The notes beneath the pieces were generated by a model, which saw only the letters and a program-made list of their open reading frames with translations, was not told the origin of the DNA and ran no database searches. A stretch of DNA of 64,000 nucleotides from an uncultured Stenotrophomonas sp. (GTDB taxonomy: Bacteria > Pseudomonadota > Gammaproteobacteria > Xanthomonadales > Xanthomonadaceae), in contig NZ_CAMFIA010000010.1 in NCBI RefSeq assembly GCF_945952405.1, forward strand, positions 62,001 through 126,000. The letters are read 5' to 3'. Made by a program: the position numbers and the translations under genes. Numbering within the stretch: position 1 is the stretch's first letter; each line of letters opens with the position of its first letter. This document shows positions 42,799 to 52,636 of this stretch, piece by piece.

Positions 42799-42922
42799 GG
42801 ATTGTGTCCGGTGCTTGCAAAGGGGGAATGGTACCCTAGCGCCCTCACCAGAGCCCCCTTGCCCGCCCCGTGAAGGCCGCGGGCGTGGCGGCGTACTCCC
42901 TCGCCATTACGGAACCCGCACC

Positions 42923-43644
<722 letters not shown>

Positions 43645-43648
<4 letters not shown>

Positions 43649-44034
43649 ACCGCCGCCTTGCCCTGGCCACCCTGGTGGTGGCCGACTACGACGAGGCCAT
43701 CGCCTGGTACACCGGCAAGCTCGGCTTCGCGCTGCTGGAAGACATCGACCAGGGCCACAAGCGCTGGGTGGTGGTTGGCCCGACCGACGGCAGTGCCGCC
43801 GCCCTGCTGCTGGCCCGTGCCAGCGACGACGCTCAGCGCAGCCGCATCGGCAACCAGACCGGCGGCCGCGTCGCGTTCTTCCTCAACACCGACGACTTCC
43901 ACCGCGACCACGCGGCGATGCGGGCGGCCGGTGTCGAATTCCTGGAAGCACCACGCGAAGAGCCCTATGCAACGGTGGCGGTGTTCCGCGACCTGTATGG
44001 CAACACCTGGGACCTGCTGGAGCCCCGTCAATGA
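43645..44034 (+). CDS. VOC family protein (glyoxalase-like)
   Basis: 129 residues with one vicinal-oxygen-chelate module pair: [27 protein letters not shown] at the N-terminus and [23 protein letters not shown] at the C-terminus. Family members bind a metal and act on small oxygen-bearing substrates or bind drugs; this one cannot be assigned. It overlaps rph upstream and rdgB downstream by ATGA, so the three are co-translated. Confidence 0.88.
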
Positions 44035-44627
44035 AGAAACTGGTACTGGCCAGCCACAACGCCGGCAAGCTGGTGGAAATGCAGGAGATCCTTGCCGACC
44101 TGCCGCTGCAGATCACCTCGGCCGCCGAGCTGGGCCTGGGTGACGTGGAGGAAACCGGGCTGACCTTCGTCGAGAACGCCCTGCTGAAGGCACGTGCGGC
44201 CTGCGAAGCGACCGGCCTGCCGGCGCTGGCCGATGATTCGGGCCTGATCGTCGATGCCCTCGGTGGCGCACCGGGCCTGTACAGCGCGCGCTATGCCGGC
44301 CACCCGACCAATGCCGCGGCCAACAACGCCAAGCTGCTGGACGCGCTGGCCGATGTGCCCGATGGCCAGCGCAGCGCCCGCTTCTATGCGGTGATCGTGC
44401 TGCTGCGCCACGCCACCGACCCGCAGCCGTTGATCTGCGAGGGTCGCTGGGAAGGCCGCATCATCCGCGAACTGCGCGGCAGCAACGGCTTCGGCTACAA
44501 CCCGGTGTTCCTGGATACCGTGCACGGGCTGACCGCCGCGGAAATGGAGCCGGCCCTGAAGAACGCCATCAGCCACCGTGCCCTCGCCCTGCAGCAGCTC
44601 AAGCAGCAGCTGGCCACCTGGCTCTGA
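44031..44627 (+). CDS. rdgB: XTP/dITP diphosphatase RdgB
   Basis: 198 residues from [21 protein letters not shown]. Family motifs are ASHNAGK, TFVENALLKARAAC, LPALADDSGLIVDALGGAPG and SNGFGYNPVF, then SHRALALQQL near the end. It hydrolyses non-canonical purine nucleotides (ITP, dITP, XTP) to keep them out of DNA. Start overlaps the VOC gene stop. Confidence 0.96.
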   Translation: MKKLVLASHNAGKLVEMQEILADLPLQITSAAELGLGDVEETGLTFVENALLKARAACEATGLPALADDSGLIVDALGGAPGLYSARYAGHPTNAAANNAKLLDALADVPDGQRSARFYAVIVLLRHATDPQPLICEGRWEGRIIRELRGSNGFGYNPVFLDTVHGLTAAEMEPALKNAISHRALALQQLKQQLATWL

Positions 44628-44652
44628 AGCTTTGCTGATTTTCCCTGGGAAG

Positions 44653-44677
44653 CCGGCCAGTGGCCGGCACGACCGAT
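44653..44677. repeat. REP palindrome between rdgB and hemW
   Basis: AAGCCGGCCAGTGGCCGGCACGACC, a GC-rich palindrome of the same type as those at 27726-27799. It overlaps the place where a hemW ribosome binding site would be. Confidence 0.65.
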
Positions 44678-45911
44678 GAACGCCATGCCGCACGCCCACG
44701 ACCACTGCAACCACCTGCCCGGCGAAGCCTGTCCGGGTGACCACGACACCCCGCCGCGGCTGGTGCCACCGCCGCTGTCGCTGTACGTGCACCTGCCGTG
44801 GTGCGTGCGCAAATGCCCGTACTGCGATTTCAATTCGCACCAGGTCAAGGGCGAGCTGCCGTTCGATGCCTACATCGACGCGCTGCTGCGCGACCTCGAC
44901 CAGGACCTGCCGCTGGTCTGGGGCCGGGTGGTACACAGTGTGTTCTTCGGCGGCGGCACCCCCAGCCTGTTCCCGCCGGACGCCATCGACCGCTTCCTGC
45001 AGCAGGCCAGTGCCCGCCTGCGCTTCGCGCCCAACGCCGAGATCACCCTGGAGACCAACCCGGGTACTGCCGAGCATGGCCGCTTCGACCGCTACCGCGC
45101 GGCCGGCGTGAACCGCCTCAGCTTCGGTATCCAGAGTTTCGACGATGCGATGCTCAAGCGCCTGGGCCGCATCCACGACAGCGGCGAAGCCGAGCGCGCG
45201 GTGAAGATGGCGCAGGACGCGGGCTACGACAACTTCAACATCGACCTGATGTATGCGCTGCCGGAACAGACCCTGGCCGGCGCCGAGGCTGACCTGGAAC
45301 GAGCGTTCGCGCTGCAGCCGGCGCACCTCTCGCACTACCAGCTGACCCTGGAACCGAACACGGTGTTCTTCGCACGGCCGCCGCAGGGCATCCCCGATGA
45401 AGACAACGCCTGGGACATGCAGGAACACTGCCAGGCGCTGCTGGCGCAGGCCGGCTTCGGCCAGTACGAGGTCAGCGCCTATGCGCGGCCCGGCCGCCAG
45501 AGCGCGCACAACCTGAACTACTGGCGCTTCGGCGACTACCTCGGCATCGGTGCCGGTGCGCACGGCAAGATCAGCTCCGGCGCCGAGGAACACGTGCTGC
45601 GGCGCTGGAAGCTGAAGCATCCGCAGGCCTACCTGGACAGCGCCGGCACGCCGGCCTCGTTCGGGGGCGACGAGGTGATCGCGCCCGCGCGGCTGCCGTT
45701 CGAGTACATGCTGAACCTGCTGCGCCTGCACGAGGGCTTCAGCCTGCGCGATTTTGAATCGCGTACCGGCCTGCCGCGCAGCGTGCTCGATGCCGCGCTG
45801 GCCGAGGCCGTGCAGCGCGGTTGGCTGGCGCAGGTGGACGGCCATGTGCAACCGACCGAACTGGGCCGCCGCTTCACCAACGATGTGGTGAGCCTGTTCC
45901 TGGAAGAATGA
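44676..45911 (+). CDS. hemW: radical SAM heme chaperone HemW
   Basis: 411 residues if the first ATG is used. Radical SAM motif C43VRKCPYCDF (Cys43, 47, 50) is preceded by LSLYVHLPW. FFGGGTPSLFPPDAI, LETNPGT and RLSFGIQSFDDAMLKRLGRIH are HemW features, and a C-terminal HemN-type domain follows. HemW carries haem to respiratory enzymes and is not a coproporphyrinogen oxidase. The first 30 residues are His/Cys-rich (MPHAHDHCNHLPGEACPGDH) and unusual; no ribosome binding site is seen before the ATG, so the true start may be nearer residue 30. Confidence 0.92.
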   Translation: MNAMPHAHDHCNHLPGEACPGDHDTPPRLVPPPLSLYVHLPWCVRKCPYCDFNSHQVKGELPFDAYIDALLRDLDQDLPLVWGRVVHSVFFGGGTPSLFPPDAIDRFLQQASARLRFAPNAEITLETNPGTAEHGRFDRYRAAGVNRLSFGIQSFDDAMLKRLGRIHDSGEAERAVKMAQDAGYDNFNIDLMYALPEQTLAGAEADLERAFALQPAHLSHYQLTLEPNTVFFARPPQGIPDEDNAWDMQEHCQALLAQAGFGQYEVSAYARPGRQSAHNLNYWRFGDYLGIGAGAHGKISSGAEEHVLRRWKLKHPQAYLDSAGTPASFGGDEVIAPARLPFEYMLNLLRLHEGFSLRDFESRTGLPRSVLDAALAEAVQRGWLAQVDGHVQPTELGRRFTNDVVSLFLEE

Positions 45912-46000
45912 GCCGGCTGCGGCCGGCACGAGCCTCGAGCCGGCGTGCACCTCGGCCCTAAAGTAGCGCCGGCAGCGGCCGACACGGTAGATTCACCAGA
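45911..46000. repeat. degenerate SMAG/REP cluster
   Basis: GCCGGCTGCGGCCGGCACGAG, then a second decayed GCCGGC palindrome and GTAG...GTAGATTCACCAG remnants between hemW and the DUF1631 gene. Confidence 0.5.
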
Positions 46001-46032
46001 TCGATCCGCGGGAATCCGGGTACCACTCGCAG

Positions 46033-48327
46033 ATGTCAGCTGTCTTTTCCCCTACCCCTGCCGATAACGCCCGCCTCGCCGCCGCCGACCTGCCGCCGCG
46101 GGTGCGTGGGCTGCTGGGTGCCTTGATCGGCCTGTGCCGGCAGACCTTGATCGCACCGCTGATCCTGACCGTCGAGGCGCTGGAACAGACCCTGCTGCAC
46201 GACGCCGACCGCGCACGCAATCCCCTGCAGCAGGCCGAACTGATGGCGCAGCGCGGGCAGCTGCAGGCCTTTGCCGGGCATTTCCCCGATCGCATGCTCG
46301 ATGCGGTTGCGGATGCGTTGGCGCGCCTGCGCGAACCTGCGGCAGCGCCCGCAGCGTCCAGCACGCCGCCGCCCCTGCCCGGCATGCTGGGGCTGTCGCT
46401 GGTGGCCGAACACGATGTCGACCGCGATCTGCTGCTGACCGAAATGGTGCGGCGTGAAACGCTGCGCTCCACCAATACGCTGAACCTGCTGGGCCAGCGC
46501 CTGGCAGTGCTGGCCGCAGCGCCGGCATTCGATGCCGAGACCCTGCCCCTGGCGCCGCAGGCGCTGTGCGCGATGGTGCGGCGGCTGGCGGAACAGGATG
46601 CGCTCGGCGCCGAGGTTCAGCTGGCGCTGTATCGCAGCTTCGAACGCCAGGTGCTTGAACGCCTGGGTGATGTGCTCGACCGTGCCAATGCGCTGCTGTC
46701 CCAGCAGGGCGTACTGCCGGGACTGGTCTACACCCCGTACCTGGCGCGCTCGTCGAGCACGCGCCGCATCATCACCCAGTCGGTGGGCGGTGGCCGCGCG
46801 ACACAGCCGGCCAAGCGCACCGCGGCACCGTTGACCGGCTGGAATGGCTCGGCGCCGTCAGGCTCATGGTCGAACCTGCTGCAGGAGGCGGTGCAGGAGG
46901 CCGGCAGCGCGGGCCCGGCCGTTGCCGGCGTGACCAGCGCCAGCGCGACCGCGCTGCACGACCTGCTGCAGCAGGCCCGCCAGGCCCGTCAGAGCCACCC
47001 GGCCAGCGCGGCACCGGCGCCGCATGCGGCGATACCCAGCGCCGCCGTGGATGCCGTGCTGGCGCGCCTGCAGGCCCAGTCCAGCGCGGCCACCGGCGTT
47101 GCCGACCTGCAGGCAGCCCTGGTCGCCCAGCTGCGCAGCGAGCACGGTGCGCAGGCGCAGCTGGGCAGCCACGACCGTGACAACCTCGACCTGCTGCGGC
47201 TGCTGATGCAGCAGGTGCAACAGCGGCAGCGCCCGGACCCGGTACCGGCTGCGCTGCTGGCGCGCCTGCAGGTTCCGCTGGCGCGCGCGGCAATAGCCGA
47301 CCCGGGCTTCTTCGTGCGTGACGAGCATCCCGCGCGTGAACTGCTCAACCAGGTCGCCGAGGCCGGCGCCAGCTGGCTGGGCGATGATGATGTCGATCCG
47401 CAGCTGCTGCAGCGCATGGCGCAGAGCGTACAGGGCCTGCTCGGCCAGGATGCGCGCGCACCGGAAGCCTTCGCCACCGCCAACGAGGATGTGCAGCAGC
47501 ACCAGCGTGCAGCGGTGCATCGTGCCGAGCTGACCGAACGCCGCCACGTCGAGGCCGCGCGCGGCAAGGAACGTCTGGAGCTGGCCCGGCGCCAGGCCAA
47601 TGCGCAGATCGACCAGTGTTGCGATACGCAGGCACCGCCCCGCTTCGTGCAGACCCTGCTGCGCCAGGCCTGGGCCGATGCGCTGACCTTGACCCGCCTG
47701 CGTCATGGCGACGATTCACCGCAATGGCAGGAACGCCTGCAGCAGACCGCACGCATCGCGGCGGTGACCGCGCAGGCGGTGGATGCCGCCGCTGGCATCG
47801 ACGCTGCGCTGGCCACCGAGGTGGAAGCCGCGCTGGTCCAGGTGGGCTACCACGCCGAGGAAGCCGCGGCGGTCGCGCGCCGCCTGGCCACGCCCGGCGG
47901 CGAGGACGAAAGCACGTCGCGTACCGAACTCAGCGCACGCCTGAAGTCACGCGCGCGGCTGGGGGAGCAGGCGGCGATCAGCGCCAGCACGGCATCCGGC
48001 CCGCGCAGCAGTGCCGAGGAAGCCGCCTACCAGCAGCTGTGCGCGCTGCCCTTCGGCAGCTGGTTCGACATCGACAGTGGCGACGGCACCCTGCGCCGCC
48101 AGCGCCTGTCCTGGTACAGCCTGCTGACCGGGCACGCACTGCTGGTCAATCCCCGCGGGCAGAAGGTCGCCGATACTGATCTGGATACCCTGGCCCGGCA
48201 GATCAGTGCCGGCCGCGCGCAGCTGATCACCGAAGACAAGGGCCGGCTGGTCGATCGCGCCTGGCAGGCCAGCCTCGACACGCTGCGCGAACTGGCCGGT
48301 GGCCACGCCCCGGAGACCTCCGCATGA
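46033..48327 (+). CDS. DUF1631 family protein
   Basis: 764 residues, mostly alpha-helical, with no signal peptide or membrane helix. It fits the DUF1631 family in length, helical content (ELLLTEMVRRETLRSTNTLN-like segments) and the conserved C-terminal part GSWFDIDSGDGTLRRQRLSW...GHALLVNPRGQKVADTDL, which looks PilZ-like. Function unknown; proteins of this type occur with c-di-GMP or surface-growth genes. The stop overlaps the next gene, a PilZ protein, as ATGA, which supports a signalling link. Confidence 0.8.
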   Translation: MSAVFSPTPADNARLAAADLPPRVRGLLGALIGLCRQTLIAPLILTVEALEQTLLHDADRARNPLQQAELMAQRGQLQAFAGHFPDRMLDAVADALARLREPAAAPAASSTPPPLPGMLGLSLVAEHDVDRDLLLTEMVRRETLRSTNTLNLLGQRLAVLAAAPAFDAETLPLAPQALCAMVRRLAEQDALGAEVQLALYRSFERQVLERLGDVLDRANALLSQQGVLPGLVYTPYLARSSSTRRIITQSVGGGRATQPAKRTAAPLTGWNGSAPSGSWSNLLQEAVQEAGSAGPAVAGVTSASATALHDLLQQARQARQSHPASAAPAPHAAIPSAAVDAVLARLQAQSSAATGVADLQAALVAQLRSEHGAQAQLGSHDRDNLDLLRLLMQQVQQRQRPDPVPAALLARLQVPLARAAIADPGFFVRDEHPARELLNQVAEAGASWLGDDDVDPQLLQRMAQSVQGLLGQDARAPEAFATANEDVQQHQRAAVHRAELTERRHVEAARGKERLELARRQANAQIDQCCDTQAPPRFVQTLLRQAWADALTLTRLRHGDDSPQWQERLQQTARIAAVTAQAVDAAAGIDAALATEVEAALVQVGYHAEEAAAVARRLATPGGEDESTSRTELSARLKSRARLGEQAAISASTASGPRSSAEEAAYQQLCALPFGSWFDIDSGDGTLRRQRLSWYSLLTGHALLVNPRGQKVADTDLDTLARQISAGRAQLITEDKGRLVDRAWQASLDTLRELAGGHAPETSA

Positions 48328-48698
48328 ACACCCCACCGCCGCAGGACACCCGTCGCGCGCCGCGCCGCCAGGTCTCGGACCTGGTGCCGGTCACCGACCA
48401 GATGCGCGAATCGGTGATCGGCCGCCTCGGCAACGTCTCCGAGACCGGCATGCTGATGCTGGCCAGTGCACCGTTGCGCGAGGATGCGCTGTACCAGCTG
48501 CGCTTCCCGCTGCCGATGGGCGATGGCCGCCATGAAGCCATCGATGTGGGCGTGCACCTGCTGTGGAGCGAACCCGCGCATGCACCCGGGCAGAGCTGGA
48601 CCGGCTTCCGCTTCCTCACCCTGTCGCGCGAGCATCGGCAGTTGCTGCGCCAGTGGGTGGGCGAAGACAGCGACGAGGGACCGCTTTCGACGGCCTGA
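48324..48698 (+). CDS. PilZ domain-containing protein
   Basis: 124 residues. The c-di-GMP binding motifs are both present: the Arg-rich loop RRAPRR (R10-R15, giving RxxxR) and N37-V-S-E-T-G42 (NxSxxG). A beta-barrel pattern follows (YQLRFPLPMGDGRHEAIDVGVHLLW). It should bind c-di-GMP in the cytoplasm. The start lies inside the DUF1631 stop codon, so both products are made together. Confidence 0.88.
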   Translation: MNTPPPQDTRRAPRRQVSDLVPVTDQMRESVIGRLGNVSETGMLMLASAPLREDALYQLRFPLPMGDGRHEAIDVGVHLLWSEPAHAPGQSWTGFRFLTLSREHRQLLRQWVGEDSDEGPLSTA

Positions 48699-48773
48699 GT
48701 GCCGGTTCCGGCACAGCGGTTTTTCGCGGTATGCGGCAGAATCTAGGGCCGTTTTCCGTGTCGAGCCACCGCA

Positions 48774-50105
48774 ATGATCCAGCAAGACCCCGGCGCCCTG
48801 TATCCCGACCACCTGGCCGTGCTGTGCCGACGCGCCGAACAGGCGCTGGCCCGCGGCGGCTTTGATCATCTGGTGGTGCCCAGCGGCACCCTGCACTACC
48901 AGGTGTTCGATGATCGCGACTATCCGTACGCGGTCAATCCGCAGTTCAAGGCGTGGCTGCCGCTGACCCGCGTGCCCAACAGCTGGATCGTATTCACCCC
49001 CGGCAAGCGCCCGGCGGTGATTTTCCACCAGCCGTTCGATTACTGGCACGTGGTGCCGGACGCACCCAGCGGCTGGTGGGTGGAGCACTTCGACATCCAC
49101 ATCATCCGCACCCCCGAAGAGGCGCTGGCCCTGCTGCCGGCCGACCCGGCGCGCTGCGCGATCCTCGGCGAACCGCAGAGTGCGTTGGGCGCCTACGTGC
49201 CCAACAACCCGGCGCCGGTGGTGAACTACCTGGAATGGCACCGCGGCCGCAAGACGCCGTATGAGATCGCACTGATGCGCCAGGCACAGGTGCTGGGCGT
49301 GCGTGGCCATCGCGCCGCCGAGGCCGCGTTCCGCAACGGCGCCGACGAGTTCAGCATCCACATGGCGTACTGCCAGGCCGTCGGCCAGGATGCCAACGAA
49401 CTGCCGTACGGCAACATCGTGGCACTCAACGAGCATGCCGCGGTGCTGCACTACACCGAGCTGGGCCGCAAGGCGCCGCAGCCGCTGCGCAGCTTCCTGA
49501 TCGATGCCGGCGCCAGCGCGCATGGCTATGCCAGCGACATCACCCGCACCTATGCCGCACACGGCCACGACGAGTTCGCCGCGATGATCGCCGCCGTCGA
49601 TGCGGCCCAGCAGCAGATGTGCGCGGCGGTGCGCCCGGACTTCGACTACAAGCAGCTGCACGTGGACGCGCATCTTTCGCTGATGGGCGTGCTGAAGGAC
49701 TTCGGCGTGATCAGGGTCTCGCCGCAGACCGCCGTGGAAACCGGCGTCAGCGCCGCCTTCTTCCCGCATGGCATCGGCCACCTGATCGGCCTGCAGGTGC
49801 ACGACGTGGCCGGCTTCGCGGCCAGCGACGAAGGTGGCCGCATCGAGCGTCCTGCCGGCCACCCGTACCTGCGCCTGACCCGCGTGCTGGAGCCGGGCAT
49901 GGTGGTGACCATCGAGCCGGGCCTGTACTTCATCGACATGCTGTTGAACGAAGTGAAGGACGCCGGCCACGGCGATGCGATCAACTGGGAGCGCGTGGAC
50001 TTCTTCCGTCCGTATGGCGGCATCCGCATCGAAGACGAAGTGCTGTGCACCGAGGCCGAAGCGGACAACCTGACGCGGCCGGTGTTCGCAGCGGCGAACG
50101 GCTGA
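48774..50105 (+). CDS. pepQ: Xaa-Pro dipeptidase PepQ
   Basis: 443 residues, the PepQ size. M24 metallopeptidase motifs: IDAGASAHGYASDITRTY (first metal Asp pair), FFPHGIGHLIGLQVHD (His), TIEPGLYFI (Glu) and GGIRIEDEVL (Glu). It splits Xaa-Pro dipeptides with two Mn2+ ions in the cytoplasm. The N-terminal non-catalytic domain (about 1-160) is complete. A single gene, convergent with pepP. Confidence 0.93.
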   Translation: MIQQDPGALYPDHLAVLCRRAEQALARGGFDHLVVPSGTLHYQVFDDRDYPYAVNPQFKAWLPLTRVPNSWIVFTPGKRPAVIFHQPFDYWHVVPDAPSGWWVEHFDIHIIRTPEEALALLPADPARCAILGEPQSALGAYVPNNPAPVVNYLEWHRGRKTPYEIALMRQAQVLGVRGHRAAEAAFRNGADEFSIHMAYCQAVGQDANELPYGNIVALNEHAAVLHYTELGRKAPQPLRSFLIDAGASAHGYASDITRTYAAHGHDEFAAMIAAVDAAQQQMCAAVRPDFDYKQLHVDAHLSLMGVLKDFGVIRVSPQTAVETGVSAAFFPHGIGHLIGLQVHDVAGFAASDEGGRIERPAGHPYLRLTRVLEPGMVVTIEPGLYFIDMLLNEVKDAGHGDAINWERVDFFRPYGGIRIEDEVLCTEAEADNLTRPVFAAANG

Positions 50106-50193
50106 GCCCCGCGTGGCTGGGTGCATCTGAAGTAGAAGCCGCGCTTGGCCGGGCGAGTGGGTTTGCAGGACACGCGTAAACCCACAGTGCCCC

Positions 50194-50256
50194 GCCACCC
50201 CACGAAATGCCACTCTTGCTGTTGCGTCTGCGGGTGCAGGGCTGCAAGCCCTGCCC
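50194..50256. repeat. 63-bp direct repeat, copy 1
   Basis: Starts GCCACCCCACGAAATGCC and ends GGGCTGCAAGCCCTGCCC, which holds a small palindrome. Two mismatches to copy 2 at 50315-50377. Between the copies lies a TGTCGACCAAGGTCGACACC palindrome (50262-50282). Confidence 0.9.
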
Positions 50257-50314
50257 GCTCTGTGTCGACCAAGGTCGACACCTACCAACAGCCGCGTGAA
50301 CCTGCCGAAGGTGG

Positions 50315-50377
50315 GCCACCCCACGGAATGCCGCTCTTGCTGTTGCGTCTGCGGGTGCAGGGCTGCAAGCCCTGCCC
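50315..50377. repeat. 63-bp direct repeat, copy 2
   Basis: Same as copy 1 except two A-to-G changes (CACGGAATGCCGCTC). It ends 8 bp before the pepP stop codon; its terminal palindrome GGGCTGCAAGCCC could act in pepP transcription ending. The 279-bp pepQ-pepP gap shows no gene. Confidence 0.9.
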
Positions 50378-50384
50378 AAACCGC

Positions 50385-51713
50385 TTACCCCGCCATCACC
50401 GCTTCGATCTCGTCGGCGCTGCGTGCCAGGCCTTCGGTCAACACGCGATGGCCCTCATCGGTGATCAGCACATCGTCTTCGGTACGGATGCCAATACCGC
50501 GCCAGCGCGGCTCCACCGTGGTGTCATCCACGCCGATGTACAGCCCCGGCTCGATGGTGAACGCCATGCCCGGCTCCAGCAGGCGCGAATCGCCCGCCAG
50601 GCGGTAATCGCCCACGTCATGCACGTCCAGCCCGATCCAGTGCCCGGTCTTGTGCCGGTAGAAGCGCTGGTACAGGCCTTCGGCCAGGTTCTTCTCCAGC
50701 GATCCCTTGAGCAGGCCGAGCCGCAGCAGGCCTTCGGTCAGGGTCTGCACCGCAGCCAGGTGCCCGGCCTCGTAAGGCACGCCGGGCCGCGCCTGGGCCA
50801 GCGCCGCCGCCTGCGCCGCGCCGACCAGGTCATGCAGTGCGCGCTGTTCGGCACTGAAACGGCCGTTCACCGGGAAGGTGCGGGTAATGTCGCTGGCGTA
50901 ACCGCGGTACTCGGCACCGGCGTCGATCAGCACCAGCTCACCCTCGCGGGTACGCGCGTTGTTGTCGCGGTAGTGCAGGATGCAGCCATTGCGCCCGGCA
51001 CCGACAATGCTGCAGTACGCCGGCACCGCATCGCTCGCGCGGAACACGCGCTCGAGTTCGGCCTGCAGTTCGTACTCGTGGATGCCCGCGCTGGCCGCCT
51101 TCATTGCCGCCAGATGGGCGCGCACGCTGATCTGCGCGGCGTGATGCATCAGCGCCACTTCCGCGCCGGACTTGAACAGGCGCTGCTCGTGCAGCAGGTG
51201 GCCCAGTTCCAGGAATTCGTGCGGCGGCTGCGCGCCGTGGCGCACCTGCGAGCGCACGCGGTTGACCCAGCCGATCAGCTTCAGGTCGAAATCGGCATCA
51301 CGGCCGAAGTGGTAATAGACCCGCGAGCGCCCTTCCAGCAGGCCCGGCAGGATGTCGTCCAGATCATCGATCGGGTACGCATCATCCATGCCGAACTGCG
51401 CCACCGCGCCTTCCTGGCCGGCACGGCTGCCATCCCAGGCCTCGCGTTCGGCGTCGCGCTCACGGCAGAACAGGATGGCCTCACCATGGCGGCGGCCCGG
51501 TATCAGCACCAGCACCGCCTCCGGCTCCGGGAAGCCGCTCAGGTACTGGAAATCCGAGTCCTGCCGGAACGGATAATGGGTATCCAGGCTGCGCACCTTT
51601 TCCGCCGCGGCCGGCAGCACCAGGATCGCGTCCTCGCCGGCCATGTCCATCAACTGGCGGCGCCGGCGCTTGTATTCGCCGGCCGCGATGCCGGTGCGCT
51701 GCTTGATATCCAT
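50385..51713 (-). CDS. pepP: Xaa-Pro aminopeptidase (aminopeptidase P)
   Basis: 442 residues. N-terminal AMP-type domain (YKRRRRQLMDMAGEDAILVLPAA) and M24 catalytic domain with LIDAGAEYRGYASDITRTF, TGHWIGLDVHDVGDYR, LEPGMAFTIEPGLYIG and GIRTEDDVLIT. It removes N-terminal residues that precede proline. Start overlaps the ygfB stop by one base (TGATG), as in the E. coli ygfB-pepP order; ubiH, which follows in E. coli, is absent here. Confidence 0.95.
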   Translation of the reverse strand: MDIKQRTGIAAGEYKRRRRQLMDMAGEDAILVLPAAAEKVRSLDTHYPFRQDSDFQYLSGFPEPEAVLVLIPGRRHGEAILFCRERDAEREAWDGSRAGQEGAVAQFGMDDAYPIDDLDDILPGLLEGRSRVYYHFGRDADFDLKLIGWVNRVRSQVRHGAQPPHEFLELGHLLHEQRLFKSGAEVALMHHAAQISVRAHLAAMKAASAGIHEYELQAELERVFRASDAVPAYCSIVGAGRNGCILHYRDNNARTREGELVLIDAGAEYRGYASDITRTFPVNGRFSAEQRALHDLVGAAQAAALAQARPGVPYEAGHLAAVQTLTEGLLRLGLLKGSLEKNLAEGLYQRFYRHKTGHWIGLDVHDVGDYRLAGDSRLLEPGMAFTIEPGLYIGVDDTTVEPRWRGIGIRTEDDVLITDEGHRVLTEGLARSADEIEAVMAG

Positions 51714-52261
51714 CAGTTCAGGCGCTGCCGATGACGCGAGGCCAGCACCACGTCGCCGTGCAGCAACAGCACCGCCACGCGGATGAATTCCTCGATCTCC
51801 GACAGCGCTTCGTCATCATCGTCACCACCGGCCTCGAAATCCTCGCTGGAGGCGCGGGCCAGGCTGGCCATGTCGGTCAGCGCCTCCTCGCCTTCCTCGG
51901 ACAGCGCCGGGCGGCGGCCGCCGCTGCCCAGGCCGAAGCCGCCCAGGAACGAGCGGGTCCAGCTGAACATCGCATCGGCCTGCGCGGCGACGTCATCGGT
52001 ATCGGCCAGCAGCAGTTCGAAGGCGAAATCGCGGTCTTCCAGCTGCTTGATGGTGGCCTGCAGCAGTTGCCCCAGCACGCTGTCGGCGGCCACCGGCGGC
52101 AGGCTGTCGTCGGCCAGCACGCGCGCCGGCCAGTCGTTGCCGGGTGCACCGCCGGCGGCCAGCCAGCCGCACAGGGCGCCGTGCAGCTCGGCAGCGGTGG
52201 CGCCCAGGCCCAGCGCCTGGCTGGCGCGGGATACGTCGTCGACGGAGGGAAGTTCGGTCAT
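51713..52261 (-). CDS. ygfB: UPF0149/YgfB family protein
   Basis: 182 residues from MTELPSVDDVSRASQALGLGATAAELHGALCGWLAAGG, the YgfB N-terminal pattern. An acidic stretch (EAGGDDDDEALSEIEEFIRVAV) lies near the C-terminus. The molecular role is poorly known; in Pseudomonas a YgfB protein modulates a regulator of cell lysis. The frame continues upstream but the conserved start is clear. It is divergent from the TIGR02449-zapA pair. Confidence 0.9.
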   Translation of the reverse strand: MTELPSVDDVSRASQALGLGATAAELHGALCGWLAAGGAPGNDWPARVLADDSLPPVAADSVLGQLLQATIKQLEDRDFAFELLLADTDDVAAQADAMFSWTRSFLGGFGLGSGGRRPALSEEGEEALTDMASLARASSEDFEAGGDDDDEALSEIEEFIRVAVLLLHGDVVLASRHRQRLN

Positions 52262-52414
52262 CGTGCGGCTCGTTCGGAAAGGAAACCCGGGGCGCGCACG
52301 CGCGCGCCCGTGAGACCCCGTAGTGTAGCAACCCCACGGCATCCTCCCCGTGGCCGCCCAGCCTTGCTGCGGCAGCGCTTGACCGCCCTTGCCCCGCTTG
52401 CCTATCGTGCCCGC

Positions 52415-52636
52415 ATGGAACCCGCCAATCCCCTTGCCCAGCTGCAGGACTTCGCCGCCCGCGTGGAAGCGTTGCTTGAACGCAACCAGCGCCTGGCCGA
52501 GGAAAACCGCAGCCTGCGCCATCAGCAGGAACAGCTGGTGGCCGAGCGTTCGACGCTGCTGGCCAAGAACGAGCAGGCGCGCTCGCGGGTGGAAGCGATG
52601 ATCAGCCGGCTCAAATCCCTGGAGCAGCACACATGA
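52415..52636 (+). CDS. small coiled-coil protein, TIGR02449/ZapB-like
   Basis: 73 residues, nearly all one coiled-coil with heptad Leu (LQDFAARVEALLERNQRLAEENRSL...LKSLEQHT). Size, fold and position directly before zapA fit the TIGR02449 family, which resembles ZapB. The stop overlaps the zapA ATG (ATGA), so both are probably made together. Likely role: FtsZ-ring organisation with ZapA; inferred from context. Confidence 0.85.
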   Translation: MEPANPLAQLQDFAARVEALLERNQRLAEENRSLRHQQEQLVAERSTLLAKNEQARSRVEAMISRLKSLEQHT

